A stretch of DNA of 59,543 nucleotides from Bacteroidales bacterium (GTDB lineage Bacteria; Bacteroidota; Bacteroidia; Bacteroidales; JAFGHD01): positions 1 to 59,543 of the forward strand of contig JAFGME010000193.1 of assembly GCA_016927695.1 (NCBI GenBank), read 5' to 3'. Positions within the stretch are counted from its first letter, which is position 1; each line of letters opens with the position of its first letter. Of the stretch, positions 17,071-27,092 are shown in pieces. Position numbers and translations under genes: made by a program. The notes under the pieces were generated by a model, which was given only the letters and a program-made list of their open reading frames with translations, did no database searches and was not told the DNA's origin.

Positions 17071-20000
17071 ATGGAAAACCGCAAAGACGAAAACATCAAG
17101 AGGGAATTTGGCCTGACCACTTTGTCACTGAACAACAAAAACACCATTTTTTTGCTGTTGGTGGTGCTGGTGGGTTTTGGAATTTACAGCTACAGGTCGT
17201 TGCCCAAAGAGCTTTTCCCCGATATTTACATTCCTACCGTCATGGTGCAGACCCTGTATTACGGGAATCCGCCCATTGATATTGAAAACCTGATTACCAG
17301 GCCCATCGAAAAGGAGTTGGAGTCGATCCGCGGGATTAAAAAGATTACTTCCAATTCACTTCAAGATGCTTCTGTGATTTTTGTGGAATTCAACACCGAT
17401 GTCGATATCAACCAGGCGCTTCAGGAGGTGAGAGACGCCACCGACAAAGCCAAAAGAGAACTCCCGAACGATCTTCTCGAAGATCCGTTGATCACTGACA
17501 TTGACTTTTCCGAGTTTCCCATCATATTCATCAACCTTTCAGGGGAATACAGTATCAATGAGCTGAAGGCATACGCCGAATACCTTGAGGACGAAATAGA
17601 GAGCATCTACGAGATTTCAAAAGTGGACATCTCTGGTTTGAATGAAAGGGAAGTGCAGGTGAATGTCGACCTCCATAAAATGGAAACCTATGAGCTGAAT
17701 TTCGATGATATTGAGAATGCCATTGCCGGTGAAAATATTTCCATGTCGGGAGGAGAGATAAGGTTAGGCGAGACACGCAGGTCGCTCAGGGTCATCGGTG
17801 AATTCAAAAATGTGAGGGAAATAGCCGGTATTATTGTTAAAAATGAGGATCAGGACATTGTGTATCTGAAAGATGTTGCAGATGTGATTTATGGCTTTGA
17901 AGATCCGTCAAGCTATGCCCGTTTAAACAGGCAACCGGTAGTTACCCTGCAGGTTGTGAAAAAGGGCGGGGAGAATCTGCTCAATGCCACCGATAAAATT
18001 TTCAATGTCCTGGATGAGGCAAAGGCAACCCGCGCCATACCGGAGAATCTGAAAATAACCATTACCAACGATCAATCGGATATAATACGGAAACAGCTCA
18101 AAGAACTTGAAAACAGTATATTCATGGGGGTGATTTTTGTGCTGCTCATACTCTATTTTTTTCTTGGCATAAGAAATGCGCTTTTTGTCGGCCTCGCCAT
18201 CCCCACCTCAATGTTCCTTTCCTTTATGGTGCTTGGGCTGATGGGATCAAGAGTGAATATGATCGTTCTGTATTCCCTTATTCTTGCGCTGGGAATGCTC
18301 GTTGACAACGCCATTGTAGTTGTCGAGAACATTTACCGCTTTGTCGACAGGGGTTACAGTAAGTTCGAGGCGGCTAAGAACGCTGTTGGGGAAATCGCAT
18401 GGCCCATCATCACCTCCACGGCAACCACTTTGGCTGCATTTTTTCCATTGCTTTTCTGGGACAGCCTCATGGGAGAGTTCATGTGGTTCCTGCCCATGAC
18501 CCTTATCATTGTGTTAACCTCATCCCTGTTTGTGGCATTGGTTATTATTCCGGTGGTCTCTTCCACCTTTATCAAGTACGGCGATCAGAACCCAAAACCC
18601 AAACTGAAACGTTCCGTTGCCATTGCCGTTATTTTTATTACCACTGCATTAATTTTTTATGCAGCAGGTGTAAATGCTCTGGCAACCCTTTTGATGATCT
18701 TTGCCATTATCGGCATCTGCAACCTGCTTTTTTTGCAACGTTTTGCAGCATGGTTTCAGAACCGTTTTCTTCCATGGCTCGAAAACACATACCTCAATAC
18801 CCTGACCTTCGTTTTAAGAAAAAGAAACCCCAATTACTTCATTGGCGGCACTTTTGTTCTTCTTATCATAACAGTAATGTTTTATTTTTCGCGACAGCCT
18901 GAAGTGGAGCTGTTTCCTTCAACAGATCCTCAGTACATCAATGTTCTTGCTGAACTTCCAATAGGAACTGATATTGATAAAACAGACCTCCTGGTAAAAG
19001 ATATTGAGGAAAGAATATATGAAATTCTGGAACCCTCTGCTCATATTGTTAAGTCGGTACAGACCATTGTGGGTGCCGGCGCCATAAGCGAAAATGAAGG
19101 TTTCAGCGGCAAATCCGGAGGCCCGAACAGGGGCTTGGTCACCATTCATTTTGTTGACTATGAGTTCAGGGATGGGATCAATACAGGCCACCTGATGAAG
19201 CAGATCGCCGACTCACTGATAAACCGGTATCCCGGTGTTTTGATGTCGGTTGAAAAACAAAGCGAGGGTCCTCCCACCGGCAAACCGGTCAACATTGAAG
19301 TCAGCGGCAAGGATTTCGATAAGCTTCTTACCATCACTGACGATATGCAGGATTATATTGAGAATTCGGGCATCCGGGGGATGGAAGGGCTCAAAATTGA
19401 CCTGGATGTGGGAAAACCGGAGATCATTGTGCATATCGACAGGGAAAAGGCCCGCAGGTTCGGGCTCTCTACTTATTCTATTGCCATGACCATCAGGACG
19501 GCTATTTTTGGGAAAGAGGTGTCCGATTTTAAAGTGGGCGAAGATGAATACCCGATACAGCTCAGGCTGAAAGAAGAATACAGGTATAACGTCGCTGCCA
19601 TTATGAATCAGAAAATCACTTTCAGGAGTCAAACCAGCGGAAGGATCATACAGGTGCCTATATCTGCTGTTGCCGATATTGAATATGGTACCACTTACGG
19701 CTCGGTGCTCAGGAAAGACCTCAGCCGCGTGGTCACCCTATATAGTAATGTTCTGGAAGGATATAATGCTACGGAAATCAACAATCAGATCAGGGAAATA
19801 TTACAGGATTTTCAAATGCCCGAGGGGTATAATTATGAATTCACAGGTGAGCAGCAGGAACAGGCTGAATCCATGGAATTCCTGTCACGTGCCATGCTTA
19901 TCGCCGTGGCGATTATCATTATTATCCTTGTCAGTCAGTTCAATTCCATTGTAAAGCCGGCCATTATTATCTTCACCATTTTACTGAGCACCATCGGGGT

Positions 20001-20511
20001 TTTTGGCGGTTTGGGAACTTTTAAAATGGATTTTATTGTGATCATGACAGGGATTGGGATTGTTTCATTAGCCGGGGTGGTGGTAAACAACGGGATAGTC
20101 CTGATCGATTATATCAACCTGCTGAAAAAAAGAAAAAAGAAAGAGATCGGTATCCCGGAAGATGGCTTTCTTTCGGTTAAAGATTCGACAGATTGCATAA
20201 TCGAAGGCGGTAAAACAAGGCTCAGGCCGGTATTGCTGACCGCCATTACAACCATCCTTGGGCTGCTTCCGCTCGCTTCCGGATTAAATATTGATATTGG
20301 AGGTATGCTTACGGATCTAAAACCCAACATCTATTTCGGAGGGGACAATGTGAAATACTGGGGGCCAATGTCATGGACTGTCATCTTTGGACTTTCTTTT
20401 TCCACATTCCTCACCCTGCTTATTGTTCCGGCTATGTACCATGTGTTGTACCTGGCCAAGGTAAGACTTTATGCACTGAAGGATAAATATTTCGGTCAGC
20501 CGGATGAATGA
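17071..20511 (+). CDS. RND-family inner-membrane efflux transporter (AcrB/HAE-like)
   Basis: 1146 residues with the RND layout: TM1 at the N-terminus (NTIFLLLVVLVGFGIYSYRSLPKELFPDI), a large periplasmic loop, TM2-6 with LVDNAIVVVENIYRFVDRGYSK, a second loop and TM8-12 with VVVNNGIVLIDYINLLKK. In TM4 the AcrB Asp-Asp pair is Asp-Asn, and in TM10 the AcrB Lys position is not Lys, so the proton relay differs from AcrB; this variation is common in Bacteroidota RND proteins. The substrate (drug, bile-salt-like compound or other) is not readable. It is the last gene of the TetR operon. Confidence 0.92.
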   Translation: MENRKDENIKREFGLTTLSLNNKNTIFLLLVVLVGFGIYSYRSLPKELFPDIYIPTVMVQTLYYGNPPIDIENLITRPIEKELESIRGIKKITSNSLQDASVIFVEFNTDVDINQALQEVRDATDKAKRELPNDLLEDPLITDIDFSEFPIIFINLSGEYSINELKAYAEYLEDEIESIYEISKVDISGLNEREVQVNVDLHKMETYELNFDDIENAIAGENISMSGGEIRLGETRRSLRVIGEFKNVREIAGIIVKNEDQDIVYLKDVADVIYGFEDPSSYARLNRQPVVTLQVVKKGGENLLNATDKIFNVLDEAKATRAIPENLKITITNDQSDIIRKQLKELENSIFMGVIFVLLILYFFLGIRNALFVGLAIPTSMFLSFMVLGLMGSRVNMIVLYSLILALGMLVDNAIVVVENIYRFVDRGYSKFEAAKNAVGEIAWPIITSTATTLAAFFPLLFWDSLMGEFMWFLPMTLIIVLTSSLFVALVIIPVVSSTFIKYGDQNPKPKLKRSVAIAVIFITTALIFYAAGVNALATLLMIFAIIGICNLLFLQRFAAWFQNRFLPWLENTYLNTLTFVLRKRNPNYFIGGTFVLLIITVMFYFSRQPEVELFPSTDPQYINVLAELPIGTDIDKTDLLVKDIEERIYEILEPSAHIVKSVQTIVGAGAISENEGFSGKSGGPNRGLVTIHFVDYEFRDGINTGHLMKQIADSLINRYPGVLMSVEKQSEGPPTGKPVNIEVSGKDFDKLLTITDDMQDYIENSGIRGMEGLKIDLDVGKPEIIVHIDREKARRFGLSTYSIAMTIRTAIFGKEVSDFKVGEDEYPIQLRLKEEYRYNVAAIMNQKITFRSQTSGRIIQVPISAVADIEYGTTYGSVLRKDLSRVVTLYSNVLEGYNATEINNQIREILQDFQMPEGYNYEFTGEQQEQAESMEFLSRAMLIAVAIIIIILVSQFNSIVKPAIIIFTILLSTIGVFGGLGTFKMDFIVIMTGIGIVSLAGVVVNNGIVLIDYINLLKKRKKKEIGIPEDGFLSVKDSTDCIIEGGKTRLRPVLLTAITTILGLLPLASGLNIDIGGMLTDLKPNIYFGGDNVKYWGPMSWTVIFGLSFSTFLTLLIVPAMYHVLYLAKVRLYALKDKYFGQPDE

Positions 20512-20567
20512 CCGTCACCACCCGGGTTTAAAGGGGGGGTATTCTGACAGATCGAAAATGCCTGCTT

Positions 20568-22019
20568 TCAGTTGATTTTTTTTCGGAATAGTTTGTAATT
20601 CCTGAGATCAGGGCAAACTTCCGAATAATCCGGCAGTTCCGCATCAACTGTATCCCGGAGAGTCAGATGAAACTTCCTGAATTTGCCGGAACGGTCGAGG
20701 CTGATACCATGGTATCTTTTGAAATAGGCCATCAGGCTCCAGTCGCGGTATAATAACGGATCGATGGAAATGATATCCTCCATTCCCTCTGTTGAACTTA
20801 TTTTTGCAATGTCTGCCAGTTTTTCCCTGTCTCTCGAATAACCCCCAAAATGTGAAAAGGTGATGATCAGCATGGCTGCAAAGGCAAGCAGGGAAATTGT
20901 CCGGATTGATTTTTGATAACGAAAGGTAACTTTTTCAATACATCCCGAAATTAATTTCTGCAAAAGAAATCCGGCGGCCATGGCAAAATATGGCATGGAA
21001 GGCACCAGGTAAAAAGTCAGTTGTTTCGGGCTGATCATAACCGGCAGTGAAGCTGCAAGTCCGATGGCCAGAAAGAAAAGGCTGAGGCGCAGCATGTCCG
21101 GATCCTTTACCTCCCGGCGCTTTCCGGCTGAAGAAAGAAGCAGTAACAGGGCTGAAAAGGCAATGACCGGCAGCAGTTGCCAAAATAAACTTTCTACAAT
21201 GTGAAAGCGGTTGACAACGATCCTGTCCCCCTTCAGGCTGGCCAAAAGCTGTGTGTCAAGGTATGTGGAAATGCTCCGTACTGATTCGGGCCAGAGGATG
21301 ACGATCAATAAAGCCGGGAGAAGAATGCCTGCAACCACCATGACCATACTTTGCAGCGATTTCTTCATGGAAAATGACGGGAACAGAAAATAACCGATCA
21401 CAGGCACTGCAAGCGGGAACAATGCGGGAAGGCCTTTGGAAAGCATACCGGCAAGGATGAATAACCCGGCAAAAAAGGATCTTAAGATGAACCTCCCGGA
21501 CCTGGAAACGGCGCCGGTCAGAATGAGCCATACAGATACAATGGCAAACAGGCCCAGGGTGTTTTCCAGCATATTGTTTGCATACGACCAGTAAACCACA
21601 GGCACCGTGATCCACAAAAGAACCGGGATCCAGGCCGTGTTTTTTTGACCTTGAAATGCCCAATGCCATATTTTTGCTATGAAAAAGGCTGTGAAAACAG
21701 CAGTGAGAAGGGAGTAAATCCTTTCGGTGAGAAATCCATCGCCCAAAAGTCTGAAAAACAGCGATTGTATCCCGAACGCCAGGGGAGGATGATCGTGAAA
21801 GGCCGGATAGATGGTTTCGGTGAAGGAGGGAAACCAGAATGTGCCTTCACCATGCGCCAGGTTCATGGAGATCACGGCATACATCAGCCCGTCCATGAAC
21901 ATGCCGTGCTTTACCAGGAAAGGAAGCAAAAGAAACCCCATAACCGCAGCCGTCAGCAGCATAAAGTGCCGGTCAGCGCCTGTAGTATGAAATAAATTTC
22001 CCGCGCGGGTCAGTTTCAT
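20568..22019 (-). CDS. ArnT/PMT-like membrane glycosyltransferase (GT39/83 superfamily)
   Basis: 483 residues from the ATG at 22019 (track start 22049 is TTG). There are about ten hydrophobic helices. The first extracytoplasmic loop carries GMFMDGLMYAVISMNLAHGEGTFWFP and FHDHPPLAFGIQSLFFRLLGDGFLTERIYSLL, the pattern of dolichyl/undecaprenyl-phosphate-sugar-dependent transferases such as ArnT. It would transfer a sugar from a lipid carrier to an envelope acceptor at the periplasmic face. The gene lies 30 nt after another membrane glycosyltransferase gene in the same orientation. Confidence 0.82.
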   Translation of the reverse strand: MKLTRAGNLFHTTGADRHFMLLTAAVMGFLLLPFLVKHGMFMDGLMYAVISMNLAHGEGTFWFPSFTETIYPAFHDHPPLAFGIQSLFFRLLGDGFLTERIYSLLTAVFTAFFIAKIWHWAFQGQKNTAWIPVLLWITVPVVYWSYANNMLENTLGLFAIVSVWLILTGAVSRSGRFILRSFFAGLFILAGMLSKGLPALFPLAVPVIGYFLFPSFSMKKSLQSMVMVVAGILLPALLIVILWPESVRSISTYLDTQLLASLKGDRIVVNRFHIVESLFWQLLPVIAFSALLLLLSSAGKRREVKDPDMLRLSLFFLAIGLAASLPVMISPKQLTFYLVPSMPYFAMAAGFLLQKLISGCIEKVTFRYQKSIRTISLLAFAAMLIITFSHFGGYSRDREKLADIAKISSTEGMEDIISIDPLLYRDWSLMAYFKRYHGISLDRSGKFRKFHLTLRDTVDAELPDYSEVCPDLRNYKLFRKKIN

Positions 22020-22049
22020 TGTCGATAAACATGAGTTTAAAAATAGCAA

Positions 22050-23546
22050 TTACCGTTCTGACTCATACAAAAAAATGATTTCGTCGGGGTTTAAAGCCCC
22101 GTAATACCGGTTTATTTTTTCAATCCATGAAGGAATGCTTCTTTTTTTCAGAACAAAACCTTTATTAACGGCAACACCCAGGCAGCCGGCATTTCTAAGG
22201 TCAGGATATCGTGCGCAAAGGAGTGTAATTTTCTCTTGTGACAATAACATCGTGTCCAGATCACACAGCGTCCGTATCCTGATTTCTTCAGTGTTTTTGT
22301 CCTGATAGTATTTCACCGGGAGGCTGTGCCAGGGATTGTACGGATTGCTGTACGATGTGAAGACCAGCATTTTGTCATTCTGCTCATAATGGTCATGGAT
22401 GTATTTGGTGATGGCCATACGTCCTGTGCCCGCTGTCTTCGACATCATGGCAATGATCCCCGTCATGTTCAGCATGGCTGCAATGATTAAAACCGCATAC
22501 AGGAAAAACCGTGTCCGTTTTTCTGCGGCAACTTTAAACCATCCGGCTGTTTCCTGCCATGCAGTGAAAACAATCACCGGAACAAAATTTACAAGCGGAA
22601 AAAGAAACCTTGCCTCTTTATGCCCGATCATCGAATGGATCACGATGAAAGGCAGGCTGATCCACAAAAAAAGATTCATTGGCTGCCTGATCAACAGGGT
22701 GCACAATGAAACAAGTATGATCACCCCGAAAGGATAACCGGGAAATTTGAGGATGTCTGTGATATACTGATACCAGGGCGATGTTCCGAATCCCGCAGTG
22801 GCATTCTCCAAAATATTGACCCTGAAGTAATTCCATGAGGTAAGAGTGAAATTTCCATAAAACCAGGTATCCACTGCAATCCCGCAAAGAAACACCACAG
22901 CCGCCGGAAGTAACAACAAAGTCATCCGGTGCAGTTTCTCCCTTTTTATGATGGCCAGCCATAAAATCAGAAACACGATCTGTATGGCCGCCTGATACCG
23001 GAACAGAAAGCTCAGTCCCAGCATAGTCCCGGTGAAGAGAATACAAACGGGTTTCCTGTTTTCAAGATATTTCAGCAGAAAAGCCACAGAAAGCACAAAA
23101 AACAATCCTGACCAGGTTTCTGATGAAAACCGCACATTGATGAACGGGATGAACCACAATAAAAAACTTGTTGTCAGAAATGCCGTTTTGGCCTGAATGT
23201 TATAATGCCTGGTAACCTGTTTCACGAAAAAAGACAATGCAGTCAGAGCAAGAAGGGCTGTGAAGACCCTGAGGAGGGAGGCCTGTGCATAAGGATCTGA
23301 AATATGTAATCTTTCGGCCAGGGAAAGCGCAAGGTAACATATTGCCGGTTGTATGGCAGGCCTGAGTTGCAGCCTGAATTCCCAGGCCAGTTCAGCAGGG
23401 GTGTGGGTCCCCGTTTTTAAACCGGCAAACTCAATGATCTGGTAATGTTCATCGGCATGATAATATCCGTGGCTGTTCATGGCAGTGATCAGGTAAACCA
23501 TTCCGATGACGGTGAAAACTGCAATATGAATGACCTTTTTTTTCAT
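22050..23546 (-). CDS. GT22-like (PIG-B/Alg9-type) membrane mannosyltransferase
   Basis: 498 residues from the ATG at 23546 (MKKKVIHIAVF); the upstream track start would overlap the ClC gene. It is a multi-helix protein with the loop motif HGYYHADEHYQIIEFAG and EFRLQLRPAIQPAICY, matching the HPDE-type acidic motif and L-R motif of the GT22 GPI-mannosyltransferase-like family. The donor is probably a lipid-linked sugar and the acceptor is unknown. Together with the preceding gene it suggests a small envelope-glycan locus. Confidence 0.8.
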   Translation of the reverse strand: MKKKVIHIAVFTVIGMVYLITAMNSHGYYHADEHYQIIEFAGLKTGTHTPAELAWEFRLQLRPAIQPAICYLALSLAERLHISDPYAQASLLRVFTALLALTALSFFVKQVTRHYNIQAKTAFLTTSFLLWFIPFINVRFSSETWSGLFFVLSVAFLLKYLENRKPVCILFTGTMLGLSFLFRYQAAIQIVFLILWLAIIKREKLHRMTLLLLPAAVVFLCGIAVDTWFYGNFTLTSWNYFRVNILENATAGFGTSPWYQYITDILKFPGYPFGVIILVSLCTLLIRQPMNLFLWISLPFIVIHSMIGHKEARFLFPLVNFVPVIVFTAWQETAGWFKVAAEKRTRFFLYAVLIIAAMLNMTGIIAMMSKTAGTGRMAITKYIHDHYEQNDKMLVFTSYSNPYNPWHSLPVKYYQDKNTEEIRIRTLCDLDTMLLSQEKITLLCARYPDLRNAGCLGVAVNKGFVLKKRSIPSWIEKINRYYGALNPDEIIFLYESER

Positions 23547-23547
23547 A

Positions 23548-25329
23548 TTACTCTTCAGAGAAGTCTTCCAGCATTTTTCGGTAAGTGGAGAAAACCTGCG
23601 CCCTCGAAACAAAGCCCAGGTACCTGCCGTTTTTGATCACCGGAAGGTTGAAATTTTCCGATTCGCTGAACTTTTTTGCAACATCCTCCATCGTTTCGTC
23701 AGGATCAACCAGTGGAGACGGCATGTACATCAGGTCGCGGATATATGTGGTATCATATATTTCACGGTCGAAAATGATATCGCGGATGTTGTTGATAAAA
23801 ACAACCCCGTAAAAGTTCATTTCGTCATCAATCACAGGAAATACATTGCGTTGCGACCTGGTCACCACTTTGACAAAGTCGCCCAGGGTGGCATCTTTAT
23901 GAACCGTACTGAAATTGGTTTCAATCAGATCTTTAACCGACATCATCGAAAGGACGGCCTTGTCTTTATGGTGTGTGATGAGTTCTCCCCGGAGAGCCAG
24001 CCGTTTGGCATAAATGGAGTGAGGTTCGAAATACTTTATGGTGAGATAAGAAATGGTGGCGGTGATGATCAATGGGGTGAAAAGCTCATAACCACCTGTG
24101 ATTTCGGCAATGAGAAAGATGGCTGTTAATGGCGCATGCATTACCCCCGACATAATCCCTGCCATTCCGACGAGGATAAAGTTGATCTCAGAAACCTGGA
24201 TAAAAGGGAGAAGGTTGATCATTTTTGCGGCAAATAAGCCCGAGAGACCTCCGACAAAAAGTGAGGGAGCAAATATTCCCCCGATACCTCCGCTGCCGGT
24301 GGTTATGGCCATGGCCGCCACCTTCATCAGCATGATCGATAAAATCACAGCAAAAAGAAACCATGCCTGATTTTTCAGGGGTAAAAACAACCCTTCGTTG
24401 ATGAGATCGCTTTGACGTCCGTTCATGATGGCATCGAGCACCTCATAACCCTCGCCGTAAAGTGAAGGGAATACAAAAATGATGATCCCCAGAATGATTC
24501 CACCGGCAATGGCTTTGGTGAAAGTCCCCCTGATTTTTGCCATTAAGCTTTCGAGGCGTTGGGTTGTGCGGGTAAAATAGAGGGATGTAATCCCTGTGAA
24601 AAGACCTAATGCGATGAATGCAGGAATGTGCCGCAGGTAAAAGGGATCGGTGTATTCTGTGAAGAAAAGAACGCTTTTTCCCATAAAGAAAAAAGCCACC
24701 ATCGAACCGGTTGCTGCTGAAATCAGCAAAGGGATGAGTGTTGTCATAGTGAGATCAAGCATGAGTACCTCAATGGCAAACACAAGGGCTGCGATCGGGG
24801 CTTTGAATATCCCTGCAATGGCGCCTGCTGCTCCACACCCGATCATAATGACAATGGTTTTATAGTTGAGCCCGAACAGCCTTCCCAGATTGGATCCGAT
24901 GGATGAACCCGTGAGCACTATCGGGGCCTCAAGTCCCACGGAACCCCCGAAAGAAATGGTGATGGTGCTGGCGATCATCGAAGAATAGGTGTTGTGTCTC
25001 TTAAGCCTTCCGTTCTTTTTTGATATGGCAAACAATATCCTGCTCACACCATGGCCAATGTTATCTTTAATAATAAACTTCACAAAAACAACCGTGATCA
25101 GTATGCCGGTCAGTGGGAAAGCAAGGTAAAGGTAGTTCTCCCTTTCAAAGTGAAACCCGTTGGTGATGAAATAATGGGTGTAGTACACCGTATTCTTCAG
25201 GATGACGGCCGCTGTGCCGCTCAGCAGGCCAACAACAAAACTGAGCAGCAGCACAAACTGCCTTTGTCCTCCCTTCCGGCTTTGCCAGAGAATGACCCGT
25301 TCAATGACTTTTTGAAATTGTTTCTTCAT
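23548..25329 (-). CDS. ClC-type chloride channel or Cl-/H+ antiporter with C-terminal CBS pair
   Basis: 593 residues. The ClC core has the gating-glutamate motif as GSVGLEAPIVLTGSSIGSNLGRLF (usual GSxGxEGP; here Ala replaces the last Gly), and GGIGGIFAPSLFVGG for the second selectivity loop. Residues about 450-593 form two CBS domains (MSVKDLIETNFSTVHKDATLGDFVKVV and DLMYMPSPLVDPDETMEDVAKKF), which usually sense adenine nucleotides. The stop at 23548 is 1 nt from the GT22 start, so the two may be translationally coupled. Confidence 0.92.
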   Translation of the reverse strand: MKKQFQKVIERVILWQSRKGGQRQFVLLLSFVVGLLSGTAAVILKNTVYYTHYFITNGFHFERENYLYLAFPLTGILITVVFVKFIIKDNIGHGVSRILFAISKKNGRLKRHNTYSSMIASTITISFGGSVGLEAPIVLTGSSIGSNLGRLFGLNYKTIVIMIGCGAAGAIAGIFKAPIAALVFAIEVLMLDLTMTTLIPLLISAATGSMVAFFFMGKSVLFFTEYTDPFYLRHIPAFIALGLFTGITSLYFTRTTQRLESLMAKIRGTFTKAIAGGIILGIIIFVFPSLYGEGYEVLDAIMNGRQSDLINEGLFLPLKNQAWFLFAVILSIMLMKVAAMAITTGSGGIGGIFAPSLFVGGLSGLFAAKMINLLPFIQVSEINFILVGMAGIMSGVMHAPLTAIFLIAEITGGYELFTPLIITATISYLTIKYFEPHSIYAKRLALRGELITHHKDKAVLSMMSVKDLIETNFSTVHKDATLGDFVKVVTRSQRNVFPVIDDEMNFYGVVFINNIRDIIFDREIYDTTYIRDLMYMPSPLVDPDETMEDVAKKFSESENFNLPVIKNGRYLGFVSRAQVFSTYRKMLEDFSEE

Positions 25330-25489
25330 CCTGCCTGATGCAGTTTCATAAAAAGGGCGAAATTAAGAATATTTCAACTGAATTTGTACGGGCGCCGATT
25401 CAATTAATGATACAGACCTGTCGTTTCAGTATTGTTTACATCGGAAAACATATTTTTAGTAATTTAGTGCCGGAATATTATGATTAATT

Positions 25490-25558
25490 ATGAGAATTGT
25501 CACCTATAATGTCAATGGGATCAGGGCAGCGATGAAAAAGGGTGTGGCTCGAATTTGA
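25490..25558 (+). pseudogene. Remnant of an exonuclease III (xth/exoA-type) gene, 5' end only
   Basis: ATG at 25490 encodes MRIVTYNVNGIRAAMKKGVARI and then stops. The first 18 residues match the N-terminus of exodeoxyribonuclease III (M.I.(S/T)YNVNGIRAA..KG), including the metal-binding Asn; real enzymes continue F..WL and run to about 250 residues. After MKKG the sequence no longer resembles the family, and no continuation is found before the radical SAM gene 50 nt on. It is a decayed or deletion-truncated copy. The rest of the 25330-25609 spacer shows no gene. Confidence 0.7.
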
Positions 25559-25609
25559 ATCCCAGGGCAATAAAACCTAAATGAAACAAACTGAAATTTG
25601 CAAAAATTT

Positions 25610-27046
25610 ATGATGCGAATACTTCTTGTAGGCAATCCCAAAACCGTGATGGGTTTCAACAGGATGACCAAGATTCCGAGCCTGAACCTGGCTTCCATTG
25701 CTGCCAATGTCGACCGTCGCCTTTGTGAAGTTAAGATTGCCGATCTGGTTGTCAAAGACAAAAATCCGCATAAAGCGCTGCTGAAGGTGCTGCACGATTA
25801 TAAGCCCCAGTTGGTGGGGCTTACGGCCATGTCGTTCCAATACAATACGGCCCTGGCGCTGGCCAAAACAGTGCGTGAATTCGATCCTGACATCAAAACA
25901 GTGATGGGAGGGTATCACGTGTCTGGTGACAGTGAGAACATCTTACTGAGCCGGGATATGGAGTATCTCGATTTTCTGATCGTTGGGGAAGGGGAGATTC
26001 CTTTCAGGGAGCTGGTCAAAGCCTTGTCAAACGGGCAGGTTATGAGCTCTGTTCCAGGGCTGTCATATCTGAAGGATGGAAAACCCGTTCACAACCCCCG
26101 GCCACCTCTTGCCGATGTTTCGGCCATAAAAATTCCCGACAGAAGCGCCCGGATTTATAAAAAAGGATTTCATGTAATGGGTGTACCGGGCGATGTGATT
26201 GAAACCTCACGCGGCTGTGTTTACAACTGCAATTTCTGCAGCATCAGGCACATGTATGGAAAATCGTTCAGGAAATACAGCATCGGGCGCATTCTTGAAG
26301 ACCTTCAGGATGCAAGAAATCACGGCGTCCGGTTCATCTTTATCACCGATGATAACATTACTCTTGATGGGAAAAGATATATTGAACTCTGTGAAAGTAT
26401 TATAGAGGCTAAACTCAACATGTACTTTGCCGTTCAGGCCAGCGTCCGCGGAATCAAACAGACCCCCGGCCTGGCAAAGCTCATGGCGGAGTCCGGAACG
26501 AAAATTGTTTTTTTAGGCATAGAAAATGCTTCCGATGAGGTGTTGAAATCCATGAAAAAGAGTGATCAGCTTAAAAGCTCCGATACTTTTGAGGTGATGG
26601 AAGAACTGCACAAATACGGGATCATTGTCGTTGGCGGATTTATATTCGGGTATCCCGACGACAACAGGGAGACCCTCATGCATAATTACAGATATGCCAA
26701 AAAACTGAAGGTTGACCTGCAGTTGTTCAATATCCTTACCCCTCACCTGAAAACGGAGATCAGGGAAGACCTGCTGCGCGACGGTTTTGTCACCAATCCG
26801 GATGACTATTCAAAATACAACCATTATGCCGCCAATGTAAAGACAAAGCATCTTACTGATAAAGAATTATACATGATAAGAAACAGGATGGATGCAAGAT
26901 ATCCGGTGGAGTCGGGTGGAATTTTCAGGTTCATCAGGGCCAATCCGGGATTCTTTTTCCGTCTTATGTTATGGATGTTAAGAAATGAGCCAAAAAACTG
27001 GTGGTCGTTTGTTTCGGGAATTTTGAATCCCAAAAACTACGGATAA
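25610..27046 (+). CDS. B12-binding-domain radical SAM protein
   Basis: 478 residues from the ATG at 25610 (an in-frame ATG follows at 25613; the track start 25598 is TTG). Residues 1-130 are a cobalamin-binding-like Rossmann domain (MRILLVGNPK, LVGLTAMSFQYNTALALAKTVREFDP, VMGGYHVS). The radical SAM domain has ETSRGCVYNCNFCSIRHMYG (Cx3Cx2C binding [4Fe-4S]). The overall layout is that of the BchE-like class, whose members methylate or rearrange unactivated carbons. The substrate is unknown and no biosynthetic neighbours identify it. Confidence 0.88.
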   Translation: MMRILLVGNPKTVMGFNRMTKIPSLNLASIAANVDRRLCEVKIADLVVKDKNPHKALLKVLHDYKPQLVGLTAMSFQYNTALALAKTVREFDPDIKTVMGGYHVSGDSENILLSRDMEYLDFLIVGEGEIPFRELVKALSNGQVMSSVPGLSYLKDGKPVHNPRPPLADVSAIKIPDRSARIYKKGFHVMGVPGDVIETSRGCVYNCNFCSIRHMYGKSFRKYSIGRILEDLQDARNHGVRFIFITDDNITLDGKRYIELCESIIEAKLNMYFAVQASVRGIKQTPGLAKLMAESGTKIVFLGIENASDEVLKSMKKSDQLKSSDTFEVMEELHKYGIIVVGGFIFGYPDDNRETLMHNYRYAKKLKVDLQLFNILTPHLKTEIREDLLRDGFVTNPDDYSKYNHYAANVKTKHLTDKELYMIRNRMDARYPVESGGIFRFIRANPGFFFRLMLWMLRNEPKNWWSFVSGILNPKNYG

Positions 27047-27057
27047 AAGGATTTTGG

Positions 27058-27065
27058 TATTTTTG
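27058..27065 (+). promoter_or_regulatory. Candidate -7 element for the cyclophilin gene
   Basis: TATTTTTG is a perfect TAnnTTTG match 27 nt before the ATG at 27093. No properly spaced -33 TTTG was found. Confidence 0.35.
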
Positions 27066-27092
27066 CCATGAAACGGCTTAAATTTCAATGCA

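Noticed and set aside
20512-20567. Terminator between the RND gene and the glycosyltransferase gene
   Set aside because: Only short, imperfect inverted repeats (CCCGGG/GGGGGG, CTGA/TCAG); not enough for a stem-loop call.
23530-24129. 199-codon plus-strand ORF over the end of the ClC gene
   Set aside because: Antisense shadow of the CBS domains.
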